64,000 nt of DNA from Escallonia rubra. Its lineage: Eukaryota > Streptophyta > Magnoliopsida > Escalloniales > Escalloniaceae. The stretch spans positions 154,001-218,000 of the forward strand of contig JAVXUO010000497.1 in NCBI GenBank assembly GCA_033065855.1, in the 5' to 3' direction. The notes under the pieces are model-generated. The model made no database searches. It saw only the letters and a program-made list of their open reading frames with translations, and was not told where the DNA came from. Both the position numbers and the translations under genes were made by a program. Below, piece by piece: positions 1 to 12,100 of this stretch (position 1 is the stretch's first letter; every line of letters begins with the position of its first letter).

Positions 1-53
1 AATTAGTTTCAATGCAATTGGCAGTCAAATAAACTGGAGTCGACATGTTGCAG

Positions 54-128
54 ATTACTTTGGATGAAGAAGAAACTTCTAATTTTCGAGATCGGCTGCT
101 TCCCCTTATTATTGGATTGCTCAGAACT
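54..128 (+). CDS. VPS54: VPS54 visible exon 1
   Basis: Twenty-five codons in phase 0, reading [20 protein letters not shown] and ending GLLRT. The donor is CT|gtgagt. The acceptor chosen is ttgcag at 48-53. An in-frame TAA at 30-32 rules out extension beyond it, but an acceptor at about 39 (phase 2) cannot be excluded because the polypyrimidine tract is poor. Confidence 0.85.
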
Positions 129-3100
129 GTGAGTAATCATACGATTCTAATCTGTGAAACTTTCCTTATACATATAGCTGAACTCTATTACAGACTATGA
201 GATTATAGATGTAACATCTTGTTGTGCACACAATTTATTCTTGGTTTTCTGGTGAGATCACAGTTAAGATGATGTATTACCTGGACTATTAAAAAAATGG
301 TCTCAGCTATATGTGTAAGTGCACATTCTTTTTTTTAACCTTAGTACGAGCATACTGTTTTTTGTGTCAAGTGTTAAAGAAGGGTATTGAAGAACAACCC
401 ATTTCTTTTTGAATAAGTAAATACGTTCGCACGGGCATCTACGGCACCAACTTATCTATAGAACTCGCAGATTTCCCAAAAGAGTTATTTAAGGTATCTA
501 CAAAATCAATGCAATCTTTATCTTACCACAGAAATAAAACGTTCAAAAAGTGGATTTGAGTTTAGCAACGGAACTCTACCCCCTCAAAATCCGTACTACC
601 AATTAAAAGAAATGTTAAGGGGAGTCGATTTCGGAAGAATTATCCTCCTATGTTTTCTCTTGAGCGACCAGACTGCAGCAAGTTCACCATAATTTTGGGC
701 ATAGCCCAAAAAAACCAAATTCTAGATACTCTTAGCCTCAGAGTAGTGCAAAAACCAAATAAAGGTAACCCTTCATTACCCATTAGTTTGTCATAAGGTT
801 TCAAAAAGTTGAGGGAGTGTCACGAGGTTACAATATGAAGGGGTTCAGATTTGGATTCGTTTCAAGTGGTATGTAGCAAGAATTTTTGCAGAAGTGATTG
901 ATGTAATTTTTGGACAACAAGCTATTTGGGTGCTTTTGTAGTTTTTTAGACGTGTATTTGAGCACATATATATGTTTGTGTGTCTATATATATATATGTG
1001 TATATATGTACATGTATATGTATATATTCCGTATTACAACTGTGAAGTTAACATCTGCTATAAAAGCTTGATTGCACCAAAGTATATCCTGCTTAACCCT
1101 TCCCGCTGTGCCCCATCCCCCAATTGCATGTGAAGAGACAAATCTTTTAGAATAAAAGCATGGTGCACTATTACAGACTGCACATCTGCACAATGAAACG
1201 GAGTGCAAATTGCACTGACATAAGAGGACCCGCGAGAGAGAGGAGGGGGGTGGGGGGTGCGAGGGCCTTGCCAAATTGCAGAGCTCCGGCACAATAGAGA
1301 TTAGAGAATGGCCTTACAATGCATATTAGGTTAACATTAAGAAGACCAGAAAATACTGAATAAAGAGCTCAGTTATGGTCCAGCAAGCTCATGCAGTCGT
1401 CTTAAGTGTCGCCTCAAGGGCTGTGATGCTACTTTATTAGTGTTTGAGGGTATAACTTGGTGGAAAAGGCCAAAACAACACCAAGATAATGATCCTACGT
1501 GGAGGCTAGGTTTTGTCTTTTAATTTTGTATTTTGGGTTTGGTGGAGTGGGCATGCCGAGCGCCCCAAGATAAGCAGTGCGCTGCAATATCAAATATTTC
1601 TTTGTTTTTGTTGAAAGGGGCTGGCTCTTAGAGGAGCTATTTTTTCAGTCTTGCTTATATATGAAGCACGGGTGCGGCATTTTGGGTGAAGCACCAGCAT
1701 CGGGTGCTGCGTGGGTGCGCACTGGGTGCATGTCCAAATTTATTTATTTATGGTATCAGTTTCCTGAATTTCAGAGGCTGGGACACGGCTGAGATACCAC
1801 TAGGTACTTGCGGGGTCAAAGTCGAATTTTGAAAGATCTCTCAAGGGTGAAAATACAACAGTAGAATGTTAATGGAGATCACGAACGAGGGTGGGAGGCA
1901 TTGACCCAAGGCAATGTGCGGCGACCGAGAAGGTACGCTGATGGCGAGCAATAGCGGCACGTCCAGCAGTTATTTTTGGAAAGTGTGATCCCGGATAAGA
2001 ATTACCACCTGTCGATAGTGGGTGTTGCTTCCATAAAGAAGTGATTCACTTTTTGACAGCTGTATTCAACCTTTCTGATATTTTATTTAGGTGTCCACAT
2101 ATAAGCTATTACTTGAAGTAGCCCCAGACTTCATAGAAATAATACAGCTTTATTGGATTCAGCTATACAAAGTTCATGACTCACGAAACAGCCCATTAAA
2201 CTTAACAAATTCTCTCACTATTTCGTTTGAAATATTAGTAACTTTTTTTTCCCCCACACACATATGTAATGGATGTATTATATTATCTGCTGCGTATCCT
2301 GTAATATTAGAAAATGACGTATACGCGTGTCTGCACCCGTGTTCTATCCGCACCCGCCCCACAGTCCATGCTTCCTAGCTCATATGTTCTTGTAGTTTCA
2401 TTGGTTTTGAACTTCTCACTGCATGGCTTAGAACTCAAATTCATTGATTTCTCTCTCTCCCTGCCCGTTCTTTGCCCCCAGACACTGTTTTTTTGGTCTG
2501 CTACCGAAAATATAGTACCTGAAATTCAATTGTATTGTCAAAGTTGTGTATTGCTATTATTACAGAAGGTAACTCCCTGCAGATCTAAGTCGCTTTTGGT
2601 ATTTTTTCGCTTTGCAAACATTAAGTATTTAAATGATTGGGATGCGTAAATGGGCTCAGTTTGTCTTTATGGTGGCTGACATCAACTCAAAATGGTGACT
2701 GATAATATCTACACGAGGTTTTGGGTCATATTATGTAAAGAAAAATGCAGGACATTGGTTATTTAAATCTTAGTAGTAGGAAACTCATCATAAGGTGAAG
2801 CTTCTCTCTCGGAAACTCGCCTTTACGATCCCAAGTTAGGAGCTCCGTGGGATCGCATCCAAGCTAACGTGGGAACTCAATCTCGTCAGCTGGACAAAAA
2901 TGCAAGGACCAAGTGAGAGTACCTGAAAATCAAGCCTTTTTCAACTCAATTCCTTGTTCCCTTCTTCCTTCAAGTCCTTAAAGCCTGCTTGTGTGTTGCT
3001 GACTACCCTTATAGAGAAGAGAGCTTGTCAATCAGTATGCTCTCTCTCTTCAGTTCCTTGTTGGCCCCATGTCTAACCCTATTAGATAGGAGATGTGCCG

Positions 3101-6100
3101 CCTAGAAATGTCTCGAGAAACCCCTGTTACTTTCAAAGGCAAGTAGTTGGTAGCCACTCGACATGAGTACAATTAACAGTTCACTGTCGCTTATGGTACT
3201 TTGAAGAAAAAAAAGTTTGTACGCCATAATCAAGTGTATGATACATTAAGCAAATGGTAATACTCCTGACTCATTTATTTATCAAGCTGCTCCCAACCTT
3301 AGATTCTTCCAGGTGCTTACTCTCCCCCGCTCCCGCTCTGAACACCCCCCGCGCCCCCGCTTCATGCAACTAAGATTTAAATTAGTGGTGGTTTTCCATT
3401 AAGGGATGGGCTTGGACCTTTACAATGTCTTTAAGCTCCTAATGGGCCAATTGAAAAGGCTTTTTGCCCAGAACGAAAAGAGAGTAGCTATCACCTAAGT
3501 TGCTATATTTAGAAAAGCTTACCTTTCTGGCAAATTCATTTGGCAATTATTACATTAGATTAGATTCTCTTTTTTCAGTTCACATTTGAAGCACATATCT
3601 CAGAATTACGAGTTGAAGTTTGAGCGCATGCTCGATTTATGAATTCTCTATTAAAAACATGTTTTTTAGGCGAAACTTCCGGCTGTATTGAGAATATATC
3701 GTGATACACTTACTGCTGATATGAAAACTGCTATTAAGACGACAGTAGCGGAGCTGCTTCCTATTCTGGTTGCCCGACCACTGGAGTCAGATTATATGCC
3801 GGGAGAGCGAACAGTGGATGCAGATGGTAAGGTCAATTAGATAATCTGTCTGTCATGCATACTTTTATCTATTTAATTAGCTTTATTAAATTCCTCTATG
3901 CTGAAGTTCTTGACAGATGATATATTCTTCTGTTCTCACATTACATGCTGATCTCAGGTGGAAGCTCATCTCTTGCAAGTAAATTAAGAAGTCTGTCATC
4001 GGAAAGCTTCGTTCAACTATTGGGGGCTATCTTCAAGATTGTACTGGTAATGTATACTTTACTAATCATTTCTCTCTTTCTTGCTTTAAGTTGCAGGGTC
4101 TAGCCTCATATCTCCCTGCCATTTAAAGAGAGTAATTCAACTCTAACGAGGCATGGTCTTCTGGTATAAACATCAAAAACCATAGTGTGTTTGACTTAAA
4201 TAGGGTAATGTTATTTTTCCCACGGGTGTCCCCAAAAAACTATAAAAGTTGTTTTGTAAGAAATATGCAGCAGATACACGATTGTTGATAAACATTAAGA
4301 TAAGCTGCTGAAATAGATAAAGGAAATAAAGTGCAAGTAAAGTAGATTAAGAACGGAGAAAAAACACGTCAATTGTTCTTCCAGTGCAGCCCCTTGCCTA
4401 CGTATGCGCTCGTACTACTTTGGCCCCAGGATCACCTAACTCACTATACCAGTCAACTTTGAGGGCAAAGACCAAGCTATCCTACATTTCATGACCCGAA
4501 GGCGGTACATAGCAACTCCACGCCAAATCTACCATTCCAAGTCTCACATGGTGACACACAATGTTTCTCGGTGACAGATGCCAAATACAACCCTGGCAAC
4601 ACAAGCACCACGATAGGGATCGGACCTCAAAGCCTCGGGCTTCAAAGCATCTCATTAATATGTATTGTTTCTTTTGAGTTCTATTGCTTTTCGTTTTTGT
4701 CCTTGGTTGGACATTTTGTGTACTTTATTATTAGGGTTTTGGTCACTCCTATATAAATAAAGTGTAAAGGGTCACTTTTGGATATTAAGAATTTTATCGA
4801 CCCAGTTAGAGGAAATAGAACTTGAGAAAGAGTAGAAGTGTAGAGTTAATTAATAATCCGTCTTCTATCCTAAAAGGAATACTCATTCTTACGGCGAGCT
4901 GCTTCAGTCGGCGGCCATCATGGAGAGGCTGATCTTCCGGTTATGTTGGAAAACTTTTGATCATTCAGCAGATCCTCATGCGGAGAAAGCTTCTCAGGCT
5001 CATGGAAAGAGGTAAGGAAATCGTTAGAGAGGTGGGTTTATTCCTCTATGAAATCTGATGGATCTGCAAATGTATGGAGGCAGCGTCTATAGGTTGAGGG
5101 AGGCTCTTCGAGCAGCTTCGGGGCAGATCTATAGAGATCCTGGTCTTTTGTCGCTGGAATAGGGGAGATCGATTCCTCATCATCGAGTTGACAAACAAAT
5201 GGTGGAGAAGGTGACTGGTACCCACACTTCACTGAGGCGTTTGGGGTTAGGTTGGAGTCACGAGCAGGTTAGGCGGCGTACTAAGCACGGGCTGTTCTGA
5301 TTTTAGACCTAACTTTACCAGAGTGGGGTCTCATCGTGTTGGGGTCTAGAAATGTGAGCTTTAAGTCTTCTGGAGTGCAGCCAAGAGCTTAGTTCTTTTT
5401 AATCAAGAGCCTTTGCTGTAGAGGTAGTCTTGAGCTAAGTGTTTTAATCTAACACTTAAGGTCTCTGAGGCAACTGGGTGCAAAGTCTGGCCCTTTCCCT
5501 TCGGTGTCGTCTCCTAGTAATGTTGAGGTTCCACTTGCTGTTAATGCTTAAAATTTGAGGGCTATTTCACGCAATGACGGTTCTGAGCCGATAAAGGACC
5601 TGCTCCCTTCTTCTCCCGTGGTGAATCCTAGTGATCCTTTGACCAATAAGTTCTGGGTGGATCTGGAGTTTTTGGCTGCATGGGGGAGAAGTTGACTTGC
5701 GCTAAAAGCAGCCTTGGAGCTGATTTTGACTGGTAGCTTTACATTCTGGTGGTATAATTTGTATGCAGCTATACAAATTCATTTCTCTTGAAGCAACTCA
5801 TTAAACTTAACAAACTCTCTCTTAATTTGGTTGGAAATGTTAGTGTTTTTTCGCACAGATTAATAATTGATGTATTATGTTATTTGCTTTATCCCCGCCA
5901 AAACCCGTATCCTTTAATATTAAAAAATGACTAACTCGTGTATCCTCAGCCTCGTCGTATCTGCGCTCGCACCAAAGTCCGTGCTTCCCAGCCTATGGGC
6001 ATTTCGATAGGTATAATGGTTATACTGGGAAGGGAAATGTTACTAGGATGGTCAAGGTTGAAACACCTAATTACGATGGTCAGCTTGACCCACAAGTCAT

Positions 6101-9100
6101 CGTGGATTGGTTAGCTCGTATGGATAACTTCTTTGAGTGGTGTGAGATGAGTGATAGTCAAAAGATTAGGTTTGCTAAGATGAGGTTTGTTGGTTTAACC
6201 GAAGATTACTGGACTAGTGTGGAGAGGCAATTAGAGCAATGGGGTTAGAAATCGATTCAATATTGTGTTGACGTGGAACACAAGTTCAAGGAGAAGTATC
6301 TCCCCATTGTGTACAAGGATCGGTTGTTGCAGCAGATGACCAGATTGCATCAGAATAACATGTCAGTTGCCGAATACACTAGTCAGTTTGATGAATTGAT
6401 ACTTCGAAGTGAAATTAAGGAAGACCCTAGGTTCAATCTTTCTCATTTTTGTGAGGGTTTCAGGTTAGAAATTAGGAGAGAGATGGCACTGCATAGGGTT
6501 AATAGTGTAATAAGCTTGCCCCTAAGCTGGGAAGTGTATTTGAAGGTACTTCGTCTAGGCGAGCAAGTCAATACTTGGGTTACTCAAATGCTCGAAAATT
6601 TTAGTGGGGTTAACCACTAGGGTGTTCGGACTTTTCCTCTCGAGGTAATAATGCTGCTAGCGGAGCTATGAAAAACCCTATGCAAAAAGGTATTGCGAGC
6701 ATGTCCACTAAACTAGGAGAGGGAGAGAGGTGTTTACATGTAATGGTAGGGGTCATCGATCCTTCCAACACCCTTATGATAGGTGGCGGTGGAGAAAGAC
6801 ACGAAGAAGACTGCCTTGTAGATGACACGCAGTTAGAGGAAGATGTCCATGTCGCCGAGGATGGGGCGATTGATGCTGAGAATTCACTCGAGAGGGGGAT
6901 GTTCATGCGACCCTCAATGTGATGAGGTTTGTGCTTATCGCGCCCAAGATTGAGGAGGATTGGAGGCGCACTACCATTTTCCATATTTATGTTAGGTTCT
7001 GCACAAAGAGTTGTAAGGTTATTAATGAAGGTAGTTGCATGAATGTGGAGGCTAGGTCCGCAGTTGACTTGCTGAAGTTGAAGCCAGGCCACATCCTCAG
7101 TCCTACTGGGTTGCATGGGTTGACAAGACATGTTTGCTGGTCACTTGAAGATGTCTTGTTCCGATAGAGTTTTTCGGTTATGGTGATCACATATGATGTG
7201 ACATCCTTCCTATGGATGTTCCCCATGTTCTTTTTGGGCGACCTGGGATATGTGATGTTAATGTGACTCATTGTGGTAGGTCAACGCATATTGTTAAACA
7301 TAGGAAAAAGGATAGTGTTAGACACCATTCAAACCAAAAGAGAATCCTTTGTGGTGCCCAAAGGGAGATGCAATACTGGTTAAGTTCGTGAAACCCCTCC
7401 ATTTACTTCGTAAGAAGGCCTTTGAGAGGAGTTGTAGAGAGGACGGGGTTGTTTATTCTTTATTGGTTATGGAGACCTAGGATTCCCTTATGAGCTGTTT
7501 ACAGGAGATCCTTAGGGACGTTAATCAGTTTCTCTTCGAGTTTAGCGAGGTTATGCCTAGTGAGTTACCTGATCAGTTACCAAACCTTAGGGATATAAAA
7601 CATGCCATAGATTTAGTCCCAGGCTCATTGTAATCCAATCAACCACATTACTGAATGAACCCTGCAACTTAGAGCTGAAGCCTCAGGTGGATGAGCTATT
7701 GCGGAAGGGGTTTGTGCCAGGAAGTCTTAGTCCTTTTGCCGTTCCGCCCTTGCTCACTCTTAAGAGAGATGGAGTCAGAGGATGTGTGTAGATAGTCGCG
7801 CTATCAATAGAATCATTGTCAACTATAGGTTCCCCGTACCAAGACTTCAATGATATGTTAGATATTCTCACAGGTCTTTACTAAGATAGATCTACGGAGT
7901 GGGTACCACCAGATCCATGTTTTGAGAGGGTGTGGAAGACCGCCTTCCAGATGAAGGATGGTCTCTACGAATGGCTAGTCCTGCCATTTGGTTTATCCGG
8001 TGCACCTAGTACCTTTGTTATTCATCAGGTGCTTCGTCCCTTCATTGGTTTCTCTAGCGTTGTCTACTTTGAAAGGATATAAATGATGGGAAAAATTGAG
8101 TCCTACTTTTATTTAGCTTGTTGGAGTGGGCTTTATGAATTGTACTTGTTAGGAGTTTGAGATATTTTAATAATGGTTGTGTTGTGTGATGGAAGTTCAT
8201 TATTTTTTCAACTTGTACTCGGCACTCGGTGTGATGTAACTTCAATTAATTCCTTTTAGTGATTGCAGGCCCACCTGGTGCGGGCTGCTGAAGTTAAAAA
8301 AGCCATTGAGTGGATTATGTGCAATCTTGATGGACACTACGCTGCTGATTCAGTTGCTGCTGCAATTGCAGTTGGTGCAATAGCTGCAGAGACAGCTCAT
8401 GAGACTGATGGTCAAGTTCCTATATTTCTGCCCTATTCTCCTCAGAGGAATGCTACCAATGTTCCTTCACTTCACGGAAATGGAAATGATGCAACTAGTC
8501 CATCAAACATGTCAAAAAATTTCAGGTCATCTCTTTGTCCTTTGGTTTGAGGTTTTTAAATTGATCATATGCTTCTTAGGTTCATATGTAATGGTCATCA
8601 TTTCGAGCCGACATCATTTGCAATATTAGAAATTCCAATGTGCCTTGATATTCATTGTTTTAATTATAAATATCGGTTTCTCTTTTCTATGTTTCAAAGA
8701 AATATGAAGTAAATGTTCAGCAGAAATTTGATTATGTTGTTTTCAATCCTCATAAATCATTGACTTTAATAAACAAAGTGAAGGATCTGGCCAAACATCA
8801 TTGTTATTTGAAGGGAACATATTTATTTGTGTTTTTATGATTTTTTTCTTGGGTGGAGTTAGTTGGTGTTGATATGGACAGATAGGAAGGTGCATGCTCA
8901 GTTTGTCATGGAAACAAAAACTTCCTCTGTCAAATATCATTCTGTGTTTGCATTCGGCCTCTATGGAACTTTTACAGGCATGTATACGAATAATCTAGGT
9001 ACATTCCCTTCTACATACATCCCCAGCACGCTATGTTACATGGACTCAATATGAGTGTCCGAGTCGGATACGTGTCCAAGTGTTGAATTCGTCTATTTCT

Positions 9101-12100
9101 CAAAACCCAAGACACGGGGACACGGCAAAATATGCCTACCCATTCTTGTTTCTTAGTTATTTCTTAGTTAATACAGTGTTTTATGATACACATACTGTAT
9201 TAATTTAAAGCTAATATCATCTCAAAGCAATAACGAACTAAAAGAAACACTATAACGTAGTGTCCCTGGTGGCATATCCTATGGGATGTGTCGGACACGT
9301 ATCCCATACCCATGTCAAAGTGTCGAGTGTCCGACACGGGTACTTCATGCATTTTGAAGAGTCCATGTAATATAGCTAGCACGTGTAGGTTGAGCCATAA
9401 GCTGATATTCTGCTGCGTGAGAGCTGCACGAATATCCATCTTTAGCTGGAACTGCATATATTCAATCTTGAGGAAAGGTGTATCCATCGAGGCTGCTTTA
9501 GAACTTTACAGGAATTGGTTGTTCGGTTGCTCAATTAGTGGTGAGTTTTTCCATCTCTTCAAAATTTTGCAAGGCATTGTCTGCAGATTTTTTACAAGCG
9601 AGGAATCCAAATTTAAGATGGCTCTTGCGAATGATGTTTTTTTTGGCGAGGAATCCAAAATTTGTTTTCTTGAAATTCTACTTATCCCGCTGTTGGCACT
9701 TAAATTTCAACCCAAAAGTTATTTTGGATTCGTACTGGACGGTTTGGACGAGGCAAATTGGTTTCGAACTTTATCAAAGTTTGAATCCACACCATTTGGA
9801 TTGAAGATTAAATAAAGGTGCACAAGGTTCACTACCGACCGGTGGGCTGAAATTCGAAGGTTTTGTGGGCCTGACAAGGTCTCGAACCCCACTGAAGTTC
9901 GAACTCACACGTGGACTCGAAGATGGACTTTGTAAATCGATGGGCCATTGTCCATTGAGGTTTCGAACCCTTTAAGTTTGAACCATTCCAACTTTACTTA
10001 AAAGTCCGAAGCCCAAAACCGAAAAGAAGGGTATTCATCACATGATTGAATTATCTTCTGGAGAGGATAAGCCAAATAGAGGAAGACTTATCTGGAGAAC
10101 TATGTTACACAGACTCTTCGGTTTGCGTGAAGTACCCGTGTCGGACACTTGGCATTTGGACATGGGTATGGGATATGTGCCCGACACATCTCATAGGATA
10201 TGACATTATCAATACTATATATAGTTTTTTGTTTAATTAGATATTGCTTTGATAGGAGACAAGTTGTCAATTAAAACCAAGTGCATCACACAAAACACCT
10301 TTTTACCTTCGAAATAACTGAAAGCAATAACAAATATAAACATTTTGCCGTGTCCCCGTGTCTTGCATTTCAAAATTAGACGAGTCTGACACTTGGACAC
10401 GTATCCGATCCGGACACTCATACCGAGTCCATGTAACATACCTGGAGAAACAACCTGATAAGCTTGAAAAGATTCTTGTGGAAGCCTCTATAAAAGGAAG
10501 AGGTAAATCCTACAAAATGGGGGAGTGAAGAGAGAAGTTTCAAAAAAAGAGAGAAAGAGAAGAGAGAAAACATAAGCTCTACAAAAACCTTCAAGCGCTA
10601 TGGCTTACAGGTATAGGGTTCCAACCACCGGTTGGTGGAGAACTTTGTACCTTAGGGGTTAATTCCCGCCTTCAATAAAGTTTTGTTCGTCTCTTTTAAA
10701 ATTCATGTTGGTTTCTTATTTAGCTTATCTAGAATCGGAGGTTTTTGTCGTTAGTTCGTTCGACGATGTAATTAACGATCTCATAGGTGTCTGATCGGAG
10801 ACGGGATCCCCACAACCATAAAGTAAACATCGACAGAAAAACTTAGCGTCGATGGATGTTTGTTTGCGTTTGATTTTTGATCGACCCTTTATTCTTTAAG
10901 GTCTCAAAATCAGCGCTAACACCCGCAATGTGAGCATCTTGGTGGGTGCATGTGCGTATGGGCCGCGGGGGTGGGGTGGGGGGGGTGGGGTTGGGGGTGG
11001 TTGGCATAGATGGTGAATGTCGGGATTAAGCATTGTCATGTTTGTTTGTGCATAAAGGAACCTAATTTTTAGCCATCAATCATCTGCACTATCAATTGTG
11101 TAGTGAATGCTACATGTAACAATAATGAGGTGGTGAAAAAGCAACTCTTCTCTCATTGAATGGGTGACCTGCAAAGAAAGTACAACTTTGAAATTCTGCT
11201 TTTTGAGTATATTGTCCATTCTGATGAGACTCTTCTGTCAGGAGAGAGATGATATGTACTTCTTAAAACTGTTAGTGACCTTTTTTAACTCTATTTCTCT
11301 AGGGGGTTATGGTCCTATTCCCATATTTGCATCAAATATGTCACCAAATACTTTGTACTCACAACATTATTCTTAACAGAGCTGACGTATTGAGAGAAAA
11401 CACAGAAGCGGTGTTTGCAGCTTGTGATGCTGCACATGGAAGATGGGCAAAGCTTCTTGGGGTCCGTGCCCTCCTTCATCCCAGGTTGAGGTTGCCGGAG
11501 TTTTTAAGCATATTCAATATATCTCAGGAATTTATAACCGCAACTGAGAAGGTACTTGTTTTGTTTTTTGCTTTTCCCTTTGCTCTTGTAATCCATGTTT
11601 CAAATTGTTTTTTAATTGTGCATTCTGTATATGTTATGCTAACATAAGCAGATTGGTGGAAGGTTGGGATATAGCATTCGAGGAACATTGCAGTCGCAGG
11701 CTAAAGCTTTTGTTGATTTCCAGCATGAATCTCGAGTCAGTTTGTAGTCCTGCCGAGTTTATCAGTTTCTAATGTACTTAAAACATTTTGTTAATACAGA
11801 ACTGTGTAACTGGTTTGTAGATGGCAAAAACAAAGGCAATACTTGATCAAGAAACTTGGGTTGAAGTAGATGTTCCTGATGAGTTTCAGGCCATCGTGAC
11901 TTCACTTTTTTGTTCGGAGCCCCTAAGTACTGGAATGTTGGATGATAGTCCCAGCAGTACTATTGCATGCGGCAGTAAAGTTACGTCGAGTAATGATGCT
12001 TCGGCCATAACCAACAGTGTAGTATCAAGTTCTAAGCAGCACGTTGAGCAGACTGATTTTAATGAAGCACCTGCTGATAGTATGGCGCAGGTAAAATTGA

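Noticed and set aside
6610-7131. A 173-codon reverse-strand open frame.
   Set aside because: It is antisense to the gypsy gag-protease remnant, which has recognisable domains on the + strand.
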